The translations under genes were made by a program, and so were the position numbers. A DNA stretch of 11,898 nt, from NCBI GenBank assembly GCA_016763955.1, contig JAESSU010000552.1, forward strand, positions 1 through 11,898, given 5' to 3'. The notes below the pieces were generated by a model. The model did not search any database, was not told the origin of the DNA, and worked only from the letters and a program-made list of their open reading frames with translations. Source of the DNA: Phycisphaeraceae bacterium. GTDB taxonomy: Bacteria; Planctomycetota; Phycisphaerae; Phycisphaerales; Phycisphaeraceae. The first letter of the stretch is position 1, and the number at the start of each line of letters is the position of its first letter. Positions 5,713 to 11,898 of this stretch are shown here, piece by piece.

Positions 5713-7467
5713 ATGTACATGGGTATAAAACAAAATAACAAATTGAAAATTCTCTGGTTTGGTTCGAAAAAACTAGACGGCATCAGGGGTCTCAAAATTA
5801 GCCCCGCGAGCAGCTCGGGCAGAACGAATCACCATGATCCATTATATGGACTATTAAAACTCGATTTTAATAATGTAACAACCACAATTCCTATTGATAT
5901 GTTTACACAAACCAAAGATCATAATTTGACTGAAGAAATACTTGATGAGTATGACGCAGTGATTTTTCATAACATTGATCCACTGGTGTTGCCTGAATCA
6001 AACGCTTCTCAACCGATATTACATTTGGTCACTGATTCAACTGAAAATACATCCTCAAGTGCGCAGGACAAATACACTTGCATTGATCTACATCAACCTG
6101 CCAAACAAGTCCTGCAATCAATTAACTTGTGGCTCAAATGGCTCAGCTCGACGAATCTCTATCAACAAATAGCAGAACAACAACAAGAAATCGAAAACGA
6201 GCGTGACAATGCCCGTCTAGGACTTGAGATGCTTGGCGAACAACTCGCAGAAATGGTCAAACATGGCGAACAAGTCAATTATATACAGGAACGTTTTCTA
6301 TCTTTGGTCAGCCATGAACTACGGACCCCACTTAATGGCATCATTGGCATGTCAGAACTACTTGCCAGCCAATCCAATGCCCCTGAGCAAAGTGAAGGAA
6401 TCGAACTGATCCATCAAAGCTCGATAAGGCTGTCACAGTTAATCGACAATATTCTTGATTATCGGTCTTTAAAGTTATCTGAATCACAGGACTTCGAAAC
6501 TGAATTTGATTTATACAAATGTGTCGAAGAAGTCATTGAACAATTTCAACCCCAGGCCGTGGCCGCAGATTTAATGCTCTATGATTTAATTGCATCAGAC
6601 ACGCCCCAAAAGGTACGTGGTGATATCGTTAAACTTCGAAAAATTCTCTACTGCCTCATCAGTAATGCCATCAAATACACCCCGCAAGGGCATGTCGCTG
6701 TCTCCGTACATTGTGTGCAAAGTCGAGCCGAAGTGGATTTGATTCAGATTCAAGTGCAAGACACAGGCGTGGGCATTTCATCTGAATTCAGCAAAGAACT
6801 CTTCGACTCCTTTGCTCAATCGGAAGATTATCGAACCCGCAAGCATGAAGGCATGGGGATGGGGCTCTATATCGCTCAACAATTAGCTCAGAAAATGGGT
6901 GGCCATATTCATCTCCAAAGCCAGCTCGACGAAGGAAGCACTTTCAGTTTGTGCGTGCAAGTTAAAAAAGCGATGCCCCCCAAAGTACATTTGCCCTCCA
7001 TTTGGAAACAGGTCCAAAACATCAAAGTTTTAGTCTGGACCTTAAATACAGAACTAGGAAACATTTTGGCTAGTCAACTCGAACAAGCCGGTTGCAAACC
7101 TATTCTTGTGTCAGACCAACAGTCTCTAGAAGCATTGGTGGCCAAAAAATCATCCTCCGACAAAGATGCTGCCGACATTCTATTAATAGATAATCAATCT
7201 CTAAAACATCTCAATGAAAAATGGCTTGTAGATCTAATTTCACGTCAATTGATTCCCGTAGCAAACCTGTTTCCCTTAACAACGAGCAATAATCATCATT
7301 CTTGCAACACCTCTTTTAATCTTCAGTGGAACCAACAAGGTGTCTATCCGCAACAACAAGAGCAACTGATGCATTTTGTATCACAATTGCATCACACGAC
7401 TCGGCACACCCGCCAAACAACCCAACATCAAACTCGTAAAGCTGAACATGGAGCAAATCGATCATGA
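5713..7467 (+). CDS. HisKA/HATPase sensor kinase flanked by receiver-like domains
   Basis: A 584-residue kinase from ATG 5713. An upstream GTG at 5563 would add 50 weak residues and starts just 6 bp after a REP palindrome; neither start has a clear ribosome-binding site. Residues about 8-140 look like a degenerate receiver fold (KLKILWFG, YDAVIFHN, PILHLV) without acidic pocket or phospho-Asp. A coiled coil (QQIAEQQQEIENERDNAR) leads to HisKA with H201 in VSHELRTPLNG. The ATPase domain has N318 (ISNAIKY), D350 (DTGVGIS) and GMGMGLYIAQQL at 380. Residues about 436-584 form a second receiver-like domain that keeps D493 (ILLIDNQ) but lacks the acidic pair and clear Thr/Lys. No transmembrane segment is visible, so it is cytosolic. 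The stop overlaps the next ATG (ATGA), implying phosphotransfer to that receiver (inference). Confidence 0.88.
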   Translation: MYMGIKQNNKLKILWFGSKKLDGIRGLKISPASSSGRTNHHDPLYGLLKLDFNNVTTTIPIDMFTQTKDHNLTEEILDEYDAVIFHNIDPLVLPESNASQPILHLVTDSTENTSSSAQDKYTCIDLHQPAKQVLQSINLWLKWLSSTNLYQQIAEQQQEIENERDNARLGLEMLGEQLAEMVKHGEQVNYIQERFLSLVSHELRTPLNGIIGMSELLASQSNAPEQSEGIELIHQSSIRLSQLIDNILDYRSLKLSESQDFETEFDLYKCVEEVIEQFQPQAVAADLMLYDLIASDTPQKVRGDIVKLRKILYCLISNAIKYTPQGHVAVSVHCVQSRAEVDLIQIQVQDTGVGISSEFSKELFDSFAQSEDYRTRKHEGMGMGLYIAQQLAQKMGGHIHLQSQLDEGSTFSLCVQVKKAMPPKVHLPSIWKQVQNIKVLVWTLNTELGNILASQLEQAGCKPILVSDQQSLEALVAKKSSSDKDAADILLIDNQSLKHLNEKWLVDLISRQLIPVANLFPLTTSNNHHSCNTSFNLQWNQQGVYPQQQEQLMHFVSQLHHTTRHTRQTTQHQTRKAEHGANRS

Positions 7468-7874
7468 AAATATTGATTACCGAAGACGATTTTGTCAGTC
7501 GAAAAATCCTACACGGACACCTCACCCAATTCGGTGACTGTGATGTCGCAACTGATGGCGTTGAAGCTGTCGAGGCGATCAAGAATTCCTTCGAAAAAAA
7601 CAAGCCTTACGATCTAATCTTTTTGGACATCATGATGCCCAATATGGATGGACAAGAAGCGCTAGCGAAAATTCGAAAGATTGAACAAAGCCACGACATT
7701 GCTCCAGGCGATGGCACCAAAATCATCATGACAACGGCACTCTCGGATGCTCAAAACATCCTCAAAGCCTTCAATTGTCAGTGTGAAGCTTATATCGTTA
7801 AACCCATCACTCGTGAAAAAATCATTAACCAACTTGTTGCATTAAATTTCATTCAACATGACGCAGCAGGTTAA
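7464..7874 (+). CDS. Single-domain CheY-like response regulator
   Basis: A stand-alone receiver of 136 residues with all active-site positions: acidic E7/D8/D9, phosphoacceptor D55 in LIFLDIMMPNMDG, T91 in MTTA and K113 in VKPIT. It has no output domain, so it must act by binding a partner or as a shuttle in a phosphorelay. Its ATG overlaps the kinase stop by 4 nt, with GGAG (7450-7453) as ribosome-binding site, so it is translationally coupled to the kinase and is the natural first phosphate acceptor. A loop insertion with EQSHDIAPGDGTK between helix 3 and strand 4 is common in receivers paired with hybrid kinases. It differs clearly from the second CheY of this operon, so the two probably have different targets. 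Confidence 0.9.
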   Translation: MKILITEDDFVSRKILHGHLTQFGDCDVATDGVEAVEAIKNSFEKNKPYDLIFLDIMMPNMDGQEALAKIRKIEQSHDIAPGDGTKIIMTTALSDAQNILKAFNCQCEAYIVKPITREKIINQLVALNFIQHDAAG

Positions 7875-7892
7875 TCGCCTTAAATAAGTTCT

Positions 7893-8390
7893 TTGAGAAA
7901 TGAGCGGTTCTTGACATCCAAGGTTATTACAATTGCAGATATGCATGTGACGAGTGACATCACAGAGTTACTCATCACCTACTCGTTAGGTTCGTGCCTA
8001 GGCGTTGTGGCTTATGACCCGGTGGCACGTGTCGGCGGGATGATCCACTGCCTGCTGCCAATGTCCAAGTCCAATCCGGAAAAAGCACGTCAAAATCCCG
8101 CAACCTATACAGACACGGGAATGGCCGCACTGTTTAATTTACTTTTTGAACATGGCGCACGCAAAGAAAACCTGCAAATCAAAGTCGCAGGCGGAGCAGC
8201 CCCAATGGATATGGGCGGGCAATTCCGCATTGGTGAACGAAATTTTGCGGTCTTAAGAAAATTCCTATGGAAAAACAACCTTCTTCTTAGTGGACAAGAT
8301 GTCGGCGGCAAAAAGCCACGCACCATGTCCTTAGACATGGCCACCGGGCGTACCACAATCAAATCCAAAGGCATTGATACCGAACTTTAA
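7893..8390 (+). CDS. cheD: CheD chemoreceptor glutamine deamidase
   Basis: CheD converts specific receptor glutamines to glutamate and in some bacteria also binds CheC as part of adaptation. This 165-residue protein has the full catalytic set: C35 in YSLGSCLGVVAYD, H52 in GGMIHCLLP and T29 six residues before the Cys, with the family's exact 17-residue Cys-His spacing. Conserved KVAGGAAP and DVGGKKPRTM follow. The start is uncertain. The conserved VITIADMHV segment begins before the first ATG (7941), so translation must start at TTG 7893 or TTG 7911; neither has a strong ribosome-binding site, and a stop at 7881-7883 limits extension. It follows the receiver by 18 nt. Its presence implies methyl-accepting receptors elsewhere in the genome. 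Confidence 0.93.
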   Translation: MRNERFLTSKVITIADMHVTSDITELLITYSLGSCLGVVAYDPVARVGGMIHCLLPMSKSNPEKARQNPATYTDTGMAALFNLLFEHGARKENLQIKVAGGAAPMDMGGQFRIGERNFAVLRKFLWKNNLLLSGQDVGGKKPRTMSLDMATGRTTIKSKGIDTEL

Positions 8391-8437
8391 ACGAATACAA
8401 CATCGTCTCCAAATCACTTTGACCAAGAGAATCAACC

Positions 8438-8827
8438 ATGAACCTAAATATTTTAATCGTCGATGATTCAATCACAATCCGTGCGGTAATGGAAAAAACA
8501 CTGCAAATGGCTGGTGTCCAAACCAATCAAGTACTCCATGCTTCTAACGGCCAAGAAGCATTGGATATTCTAGCCCAAGAATGGGTTGACCTAATCTTTG
8601 CAGACATCAACATGCCAGTCATGAATGGTGTCGAAATGATCAAGAAAATGAGCGAAGACGGCCTGCTTAAAACCATCCCCGTCGTCGTGGTTTCCACGGA
8701 AGGCTCAAAGACTCGAATCGATGAACTTAAAGACATTGGCATAACAGCCTATATCCGCAAGCCATTTCAGCCTGAAGATTTCAAAGCCGTTGTCGAACAA
8801 TTAATAGGAAGATCCAATGCAGCCTGA
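8438..8827 (+). CDS. cheY: CheY-type response regulator
   Basis: A 129-residue receiver with canonical pocket: D9/D10, phosphoacceptor D56 in LIFADINMPVMNG, T87 in VVVVSTEGS and K108 in IRKPF. The STEGS(K)TRIDELKDIG stretch and IRKPFQPEDF tail are typical of the chemotaxis CheY subgroup that accompanies CheX and CheB. In such pathways CheY-P acts on the flagellar motor or another output; no motor gene is visible here. The weak AGAGA (8426-8430) precedes ATG by 7 nt. The 3' end overlaps cheX by 11 nt, so CheY and its presumptive phosphatase-family partner are co-translated. Confidence 0.92.
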   Translation: MNLNILIVDDSITIRAVMEKTLQMAGVQTNQVLHASNGQEALDILAQEWVDLIFADINMPVMNGVEMIKKMSEDGLLKTIPVVVVSTEGSKTRIDELKDIGITAYIRKPFQPEDFKAVVEQLIGRSNAA

Positions 8828-9293
8828 ATTAATAGAAAAAACAAATAACGTACTTTGCAAAGTGATGGAATCGATGGCATTTATTTTTGTCGATCCCACA
8901 CCCAGTGATTCTCTAGATGTTGAAAATGAAATTGTCGGTTCATACCTTCATGCTCACATGAAATTCACAGGGCCCCATACGGGCAGTATTAATTTACACC
9001 TGCCCACCGTCATGATGAGTGCTATTTCTGCAAATATGCTCGGGGTAAATGAAGATGATGAAGACGCCTTAAGCCAGCAGCTCGATGCTGTACGCAAACT
9101 ACTTAATGTGATTTGCGGGCAGGTACTCACAGAAATTTGGGGGACGGAGCCGGTTTTTGACTTATGTATTCCAACCGTAGACCCGATTGATAATAATAGG
9201 GTAAAACCTGCCGTGATCCGTCCAGACACCACTTGCTTCACGAGCGATGAGGGCTTAGTACTTCTGGAAATTAATATCGACCAAACTGCATAA
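8817..9293 (+). CDS. cheX: CheX-like CheY-P phosphatase-family protein, catalytic Glu altered
   Basis: A 158-residue protein of the CheC/CheX/FliY phosphatase superfamily, whose members dephosphorylate CheY-P using a Glu-x-x-Asn pair on a helix. The fold markers are present: GSYLHAHMKFTGPHTGSINLHLP, then SAISANMLG, the catalytic helix LDAVRKLLNVICGQVL and a beta-rich end. At the catalytic helix the expected E-x-x-N reads K94-x-x-N97, keeping Asn but replacing Glu with Lys (codon AAA, one change from GAA). It may bind CheY without hydrolysing, or act differently. Ribosome-binding site AGGAAG (8806-8811) lies 5 nt before the start, inside cheY. The tail is fairly acidic. It is a single copy, unlike CheC with two active-site helices, which favours CheX. 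Confidence 0.82.
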   Translation: MQPELIEKTNNVLCKVMESMAFIFVDPTPSDSLDVENEIVGSYLHAHMKFTGPHTGSINLHLPTVMMSAISANMLGVNEDDEDALSQQLDAVRKLLNVICGQVLTEIWGTEPVFDLCIPTVDPIDNNRVKPAVIRPDTTCFTSDEGLVLLEINIDQTA

Positions 9294-9305
9294 TGGAAGG
9301 TCAAT

Positions 9306-10397
9306 ATGCCTGACCCTATAAAACCTGTGCGAGTGATGATCATTGATGATTCAGCTGTTGCTCGCCAGATACTTACCAATAACATTTCAACGGACCCGAT
9401 GATTCAAGTCATCGGGTCTGCGACTGATCCGTATGATGCACGGGACAAGATTGTCAAGCTCAAGCCCGATGTTGTGACGCTTGATATTGATATGCCGCGA
9501 ATGGATGGCCTAACTTTTTTGCGTAAGCTTATGAAGTTCTACCCCATCCCAGTGATCATTGTTTCATCCTTATCACAACAAGGCAGTCAAGCAGCCTATG
9601 ATGCGATGACCAGCGGTGCGGTAGATGTCGTTGGCAAACCATCCACAACGCAACAACTAAAACAACTCGGCAGTGAATTGCAAGAAAAAATCAAATCTGC
9701 CGCCACTGCAAAGTTACCCAAATATCTCACCACAACGCCCCAACGCACCGAACAACCAGAACTTCAATCCCCCGCCATTGTCCAATCGACAATCTCCCAC
9801 CCCGCAACGCCAGGTGTATTTGTCGCAATTGGTTCATCTACAGGCGGCACACAAGCTTTAAGACATTTATTAGCCCAACTACCTGCTAACTTCCCACCCG
9901 TGGTCATTGTTCAGCACATGCCTTTGTCTTTTACCGAATCCTTTGCAGAAAGCCTCGACCGCCTCTCGCCGATGACCGTCTTGCATGCACAACATGGTGA
10001 CAAGCTCCAAACAGGCACAGTCCTACTAGCGCCAGGGGAAACACATATGGTCATTCACCCCGTTGGTAACAGCTATGAAGTGCGACTCAAAAACGGGCCC
10101 AAAATCAATCGACACAGACCTTCCGTCGATATCCTTTTTAAATCTGTCGCTCAACATGCAGGATCAAAGGCGCTGGGCGTGATCCTCACAGGCATGGGCG
10201 ATGACGGCGCACGTGGACTACTGGCAATGCATCAAAAAGGCAGCCGGACAATTGGCGAAAGCGAATCCAGTTGCGTTGTCTATGGCATGCCCCGTGAAGC
10301 TCACGAAATGGGCGCAGTGGAAGTCCAACTCCCTTTGGATCAAATTGCCCGACGCTTAGCAGCATGGGTCAACCCACCTAGCCGTCGTAGCGCGTAA
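9306..10397 (+). CDS. cheB: CheB protein-glutamate methylesterase
   Basis: CheB removes methyl groups from receptor glutamates when phosphorylated, resetting chemoreceptor sensitivity. This 363-residue protein has the standard two domains. The receiver (1-120) has D14/D15, phospho-D60 in TLDIDMPRMDG, S87/S88 and K111. A Pro/Gln/Thr-rich linker (about 130-170) joins the esterase domain with the catalytic triad S178 (IGSSTGGTQA), H204 (QHMP) and D300 (TGMGDDG); their spacings match the family exactly. Conserved INRHRPSVDILF and SCVVYGMPREA are also seen. GGAAGG (9295-9300), 5 nt before ATG, is a good ribosome-binding site. It is the last gene of the operon, 12 nt after cheX. The partner methyltransferase CheR is not in the window. 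Confidence 0.96.
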   Translation: MPDPIKPVRVMIIDDSAVARQILTNNISTDPMIQVIGSATDPYDARDKIVKLKPDVVTLDIDMPRMDGLTFLRKLMKFYPIPVIIVSSLSQQGSQAAYDAMTSGAVDVVGKPSTTQQLKQLGSELQEKIKSAATAKLPKYLTTTPQRTEQPELQSPAIVQSTISHPATPGVFVAIGSSTGGTQALRHLLAQLPANFPPVVIVQHMPLSFTESFAESLDRLSPMTVLHAQHGDKLQTGTVLLAPGETHMVIHPVGNSYEVRLKNGPKINRHRPSVDILFKSVAQHAGSKALGVILTGMGDDGARGLLAMHQKGSRTIGESESSCVVYGMPREAHEMGAVEVQLPLDQIARRLAAWVNPPSRRSA

Positions 10398-10437
10398 GGT
10401 CTTTGAATAACTCGCCATAAAATTGAACTCCCGAAAC

Positions 10438-10471
10438 AAAAAACCGCCGCCCGAAAAATTCGGAACGACGG
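10438..10471 (-). terminator. Terminator of the Spy-like gene
   Basis: On the minus strand an imperfect GC-rich hairpin (10471-10444; CCGAA/TTCGG inner stem with outer CCGnCG pairing) is followed by six T (10443-10438). It sits between the convergent cheB and Spy-like genes, 60 bp past the Spy-like stop and 46 bp past the cheB stop. The plus-strand reading lacks a T-run but could still pause transcription from cheB. Confidence 0.65.
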
Positions 10472-10518
10472 TGTGAATGGGGGTCAACTGTTAAACAAAT
10501 CTCTAAAAAATCTTGACC

Positions 10519-10533
10519 TAACGTGCCACGTTA
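10519..10533. repeat. 15-nt palindrome at the Spy-like stop codon
   Basis: TAACGTG-C-CACGTTA is a perfect inverted repeat with 7-nt arms. It includes the Spy-like stop codon (10531-10533). It could be a protein-binding site or part of RNA folding at the gene end; nothing else supports a role. Confidence 0.3.
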
Positions 10534-11088
10534 TTCTACTTGAGCATTACCCGCATTTCGACCTTGACCACGGCGTGATCTTTGGCCCTTATTTGCATCG
10601 TCCAAACATCTTTGGCCACCACCACCACGCATCTGCTTCTGGGGACGATTATTTTTCACCTCTTGGATCTTCTTATCAAAGATGACCTGTTGTTCGCTTG
10701 TCAAAAGACTGCGAATATCATCGGCAACTGCTTTAATCGTTGGGCGATCCTTGTCAAGAACTTTGATCTGATCCACTACTTGGTGCACCGTATCATAATC
10801 CTTGCTCATCATTGCATTACGCATGTTCTTATGCAGTTCCTTAGCTGCATCGCCGTTTTTTTCACGGAAAGATTCAACCTCTCCACGGTGTTTAGTAAGC
10901 ACTTCCTTGACCTGCGCCATTTGATCTTCTGTCAAGTCAATATCCTTTAGCAGATCAGCGAACGGGCCATTTCTATGCTGACGTTGGCCTTGAGCTTGAC
11001 CATGTCTCTGGCCTTCACCCTGGAATTTTCGCTGCGAACGGGGAGCATCATCTGTGGTTGACTGGGCATAACTCAGCCCAGCAGCCAT
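10531..11088 (-). CDS. Spy/CpxP-like LTxxQ periplasmic protein (5' end frameshifted)
   Basis: A small helical, secreted protein (185 residues from ATG 11088). It carries the LTxxQ repeats of the Spy/CpxP family: DLTEDQMAQVKEVL and, near the end, LLTSEQQVIFDKKI. Family members are periplasmic chaperones or stress sensors that bind unfolded proteins or metals. The N-terminal part is Gln/Arg/Gly-rich (QGEGQRHGQAQGQRQHRNG) and the C-terminus is RGGGGQ-rich, both probably disordered. The 11088 start gives only the last part of a signal peptide (MAAGLSYAQS) and lacks a ribosome-binding site. In the same frame the upstream codons read APALSLSIIICLF, a typical hydrophobic core, but have no start. The proper start signals lie one frame away at 11153 (separate entry). 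It is monocistronic, with its own terminator. Confidence 0.75.
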   Translation of the reverse strand: MAAGLSYAQSTTDDAPRSQRKFQGEGQRHGQAQGQRQHRNGPFADLLKDIDLTEDQMAQVKEVLTKHRGEVESFREKNGDAAKELHKNMRNAMMSKDYDTVHQVVDQIKVLDKDRPTIKAVADDIRSLLTSEQQVIFDKKIQEVKNNRPQKQMRGGGGQRCLDDANKGQRSRRGQGRNAGNAQVE

Positions 11089-11126
11089 AAACAGACAAAT
11101 GATAATAGATAAAGATAAAGCAGGTG

Positions 11127-11166
11127 CTGACGATTGATAGACTTCGTTTTCATCTTGAATCTCCTT
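11127..11166 (-). promoter_or_regulatory. Ribosome-binding site and original start of the Spy-like gene, out of frame
   Basis: On the minus strand AAGGAG (11166-11161) is followed after 7 nt by ATG (11153-11151) encoding MKTKSINRQ, a typical basic signal-peptide start. This frame then runs into a stop after 26 residues. One added base near 11127-11130 would join MKTKSINRQ to APALSLSIIICLFMAAGLSYAQ, a complete signal peptide. The best reading is therefore one gene starting at 11153 with a 1-nt deletion. Confidence 0.6.
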
Positions 11167-11321
11167 CGGTAAAAACCGATTGTTAATGTTGCGGGAACTG
11201 TCTTATTAGGTCTAACGCGAAGCAAATAAAATTATTGCAAAGACCTTGTAAATTTACTCAGGACAAGGGATGTCTTAGAATATGTCACTCAATTGAAATT
11301 ACCGCTAAAGGAGCGTGCAGT
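11167..11321. promoter_or_regulatory. Divergent promoter region of the Spy-like gene and mrp
   Basis: 155 bp between two divergent genes must hold both promoters. A perfect 10-bp palindrome GTAAATTTAC lies at 11248-11257. TTGCGG (11189-11194) and TCTAAC (11211-11216), 16 nt apart, form a weak plus-strand promoter candidate. No assignment is firm. Confidence 0.3.
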
Positions 11322-11898
11322 ATGTCAGTCACCAAAGATCAGGTCATGGAACAACTCAAGACAGTCATGATTCCGGAACTGGGCAAACACCTAGTGGCCC
11401 TTAACATGATTAAAAATATCGCACTCTGTGATGGACTTGCTCGCGTGACTGTCGAGCTCCCCGCTCCAGCAGCTCCAATGAAGGACAAGATCAGCTTTGA
11501 TGTCAAAAAAGCAGTCACCCTAATTGACGGCATCAGCGTCTGCGAAGTAGAAGTCACCGTCCAAGCCCAACCTTCACCGCAAGAACAAGCCCAGAAAAGC
11601 AACCCCCTGCCAAACATCAAGCACATCATCGCAGTGGGAGCCGGCAAAGGAGGTGTGGGCAAAAGCACCATCTCTGTGAACCTTGCAGTAGGACTTGCAA
11701 GAGCGGGCGCAAAAGTCGGCTTGCTCGATGGTGATATCTATGGCCCGTCACTACCGACGATGCTCGGTCTAGGTGATCTCGAAACCCACACGGCTGGAGG
11801 AAACATGATCATGCCTTTCGATGTTCATGGCATCAAAAGTATGACCATCGGCAAGCTTGTAGAACCTGACAAGCCTCTGATTTGGCGTGGCCCCATGG
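11322..11898 (+). CDS. mrp: Mrp/ApbC (NBP35-type) Fe-S cluster carrier ATPase, 5' part
   Basis: The first 192 codons of a gene that runs off the window. Mrp proteins are cytosolic P-loop ATPases that bind and deliver Fe-S clusters. Residues 1-80 form the DUF59/MIP18-like domain (VMIPELGKHLVALNMIKNI; the usual Asp before Pro-Glu is Ile). After a Gln/Pro-rich linker comes the deviant Walker A GKGGVGKST (108-116), then LLDGDIYGPSLPTML (D136, D138), and TIGKLVEP and WRGPM, all typical of Mrp. The C-terminal CxxC cluster ligands would lie beyond the edge. AAGGAG (11308-11313), 8 nt before ATG, supports the start. It is divergent from the Spy-like gene and has no evident link to the che operon. Start and family are secure. 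Confidence 0.95.
   Translation, partial: MSVTKDQVMEQLKTVMIPELGKHLVALNMIKNIALCDGLARVTVELPAPAAPMKDKISFDVKKAVTLIDGISVCEVEVTVQAQPSPQEQAQKSNPLPNIKHIIAVGAGKGGVGKSTISVNLAVGLARAGAKVGLLDGDIYGPSLPTMLGLGDLETHTAGGNMIMPFDVHGIKSMTIGKLVEPDKPLIWRGPM

Noticed and set aside
8954..9385. Minus-strand frame opposite cheX/cheB
   Set aside because: Antisense shadow of strongly supported coding genes, with low-complexity Ser-rich translation.
10582..10950. Plus-strand frame opposite the Spy-like gene
   Set aside because: Antisense shadow; the LTxxQ motifs and terminator place the true gene on the minus strand.
11339..11671. Minus-strand frame opposite mrp
   Set aside because: The plus strand has a clear ribosome-binding site, DUF59 domain and Walker A motif.

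Overview
The window looks like chromosomal DNA from a moderate-GC planctomycete, probably class Phycisphaerae. This is an inference. It rests on the pseudopilin with the FTLIELLVVISIISLLIAIL leader followed by LLPALGAARDAA, the secreted TIM-barrel/LamG sugar-processing gene beside an AraC regulator, and REP-like CTGAAG palindromes between operons. No rRNA or tRNA gene, CRISPR array or intact transposase was seen.

Layout. (1) 1-1104: the tail of a possible truncated gene, then a convergent AraC-family regulator on the minus strand. (2) 1105-1470: a divergent regulatory gap with inverted repeats. (3) 1471-5106: a carbohydrate/surface block. It holds an intact pseudopilin, a secreted GH20-like glycoside hydrolase with a C-terminal LamG-like domain split by a -1 frameshift, and the C-terminal relic of a second pseudopilin. 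(4) 5107-5712: a 15-bp-stem hairpin terminator and three REP-like palindromic units. (5) 5713-10397: a tightly packed sensory operon: HisKA-type kinase, CheY-like receiver, CheD, a second CheY, a CheX-like protein and CheB. Two junctions overlap (ATGA and 11 nt) and the rest are short gaps, so the six genes are probably co-transcribed. (6) 10444-11166: a minus-strand Spy/CpxP-like LTxxQ periplasmic protein with its own terminator and an apparently frameshifted signal peptide. (7) 11322-end: the 5' part of mrp (apbC/NBP35-type Fe-S carrier ATPase).

How they work together. The AraC protein is a plausible local regulator of the sugar block. The sensory operon carries the adaptation and signal-output half of a chemotaxis pathway (CheD deamidase, CheB methylesterase, CheY, CheX). 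No CheA, CheW, CheR or receptor is in the window. The operon starts instead with an orthodox histidine kinase flanked by two degenerate receiver-like domains. The CheX-like protein has Lys where the family's catalytic Glu is expected, so its role as a CheY-P phosphatase is doubtful.

Three genes outside the che operon (AraC 3' end, GH20-like gene, Spy-like 5' end) show reading-frame breaks. They may be true decay or base-calling errors. No feature is a clear new defence or mobile system. The most distinctive items are the HisKA-led che cluster with its altered CheX, and the REP-like intergenic array.
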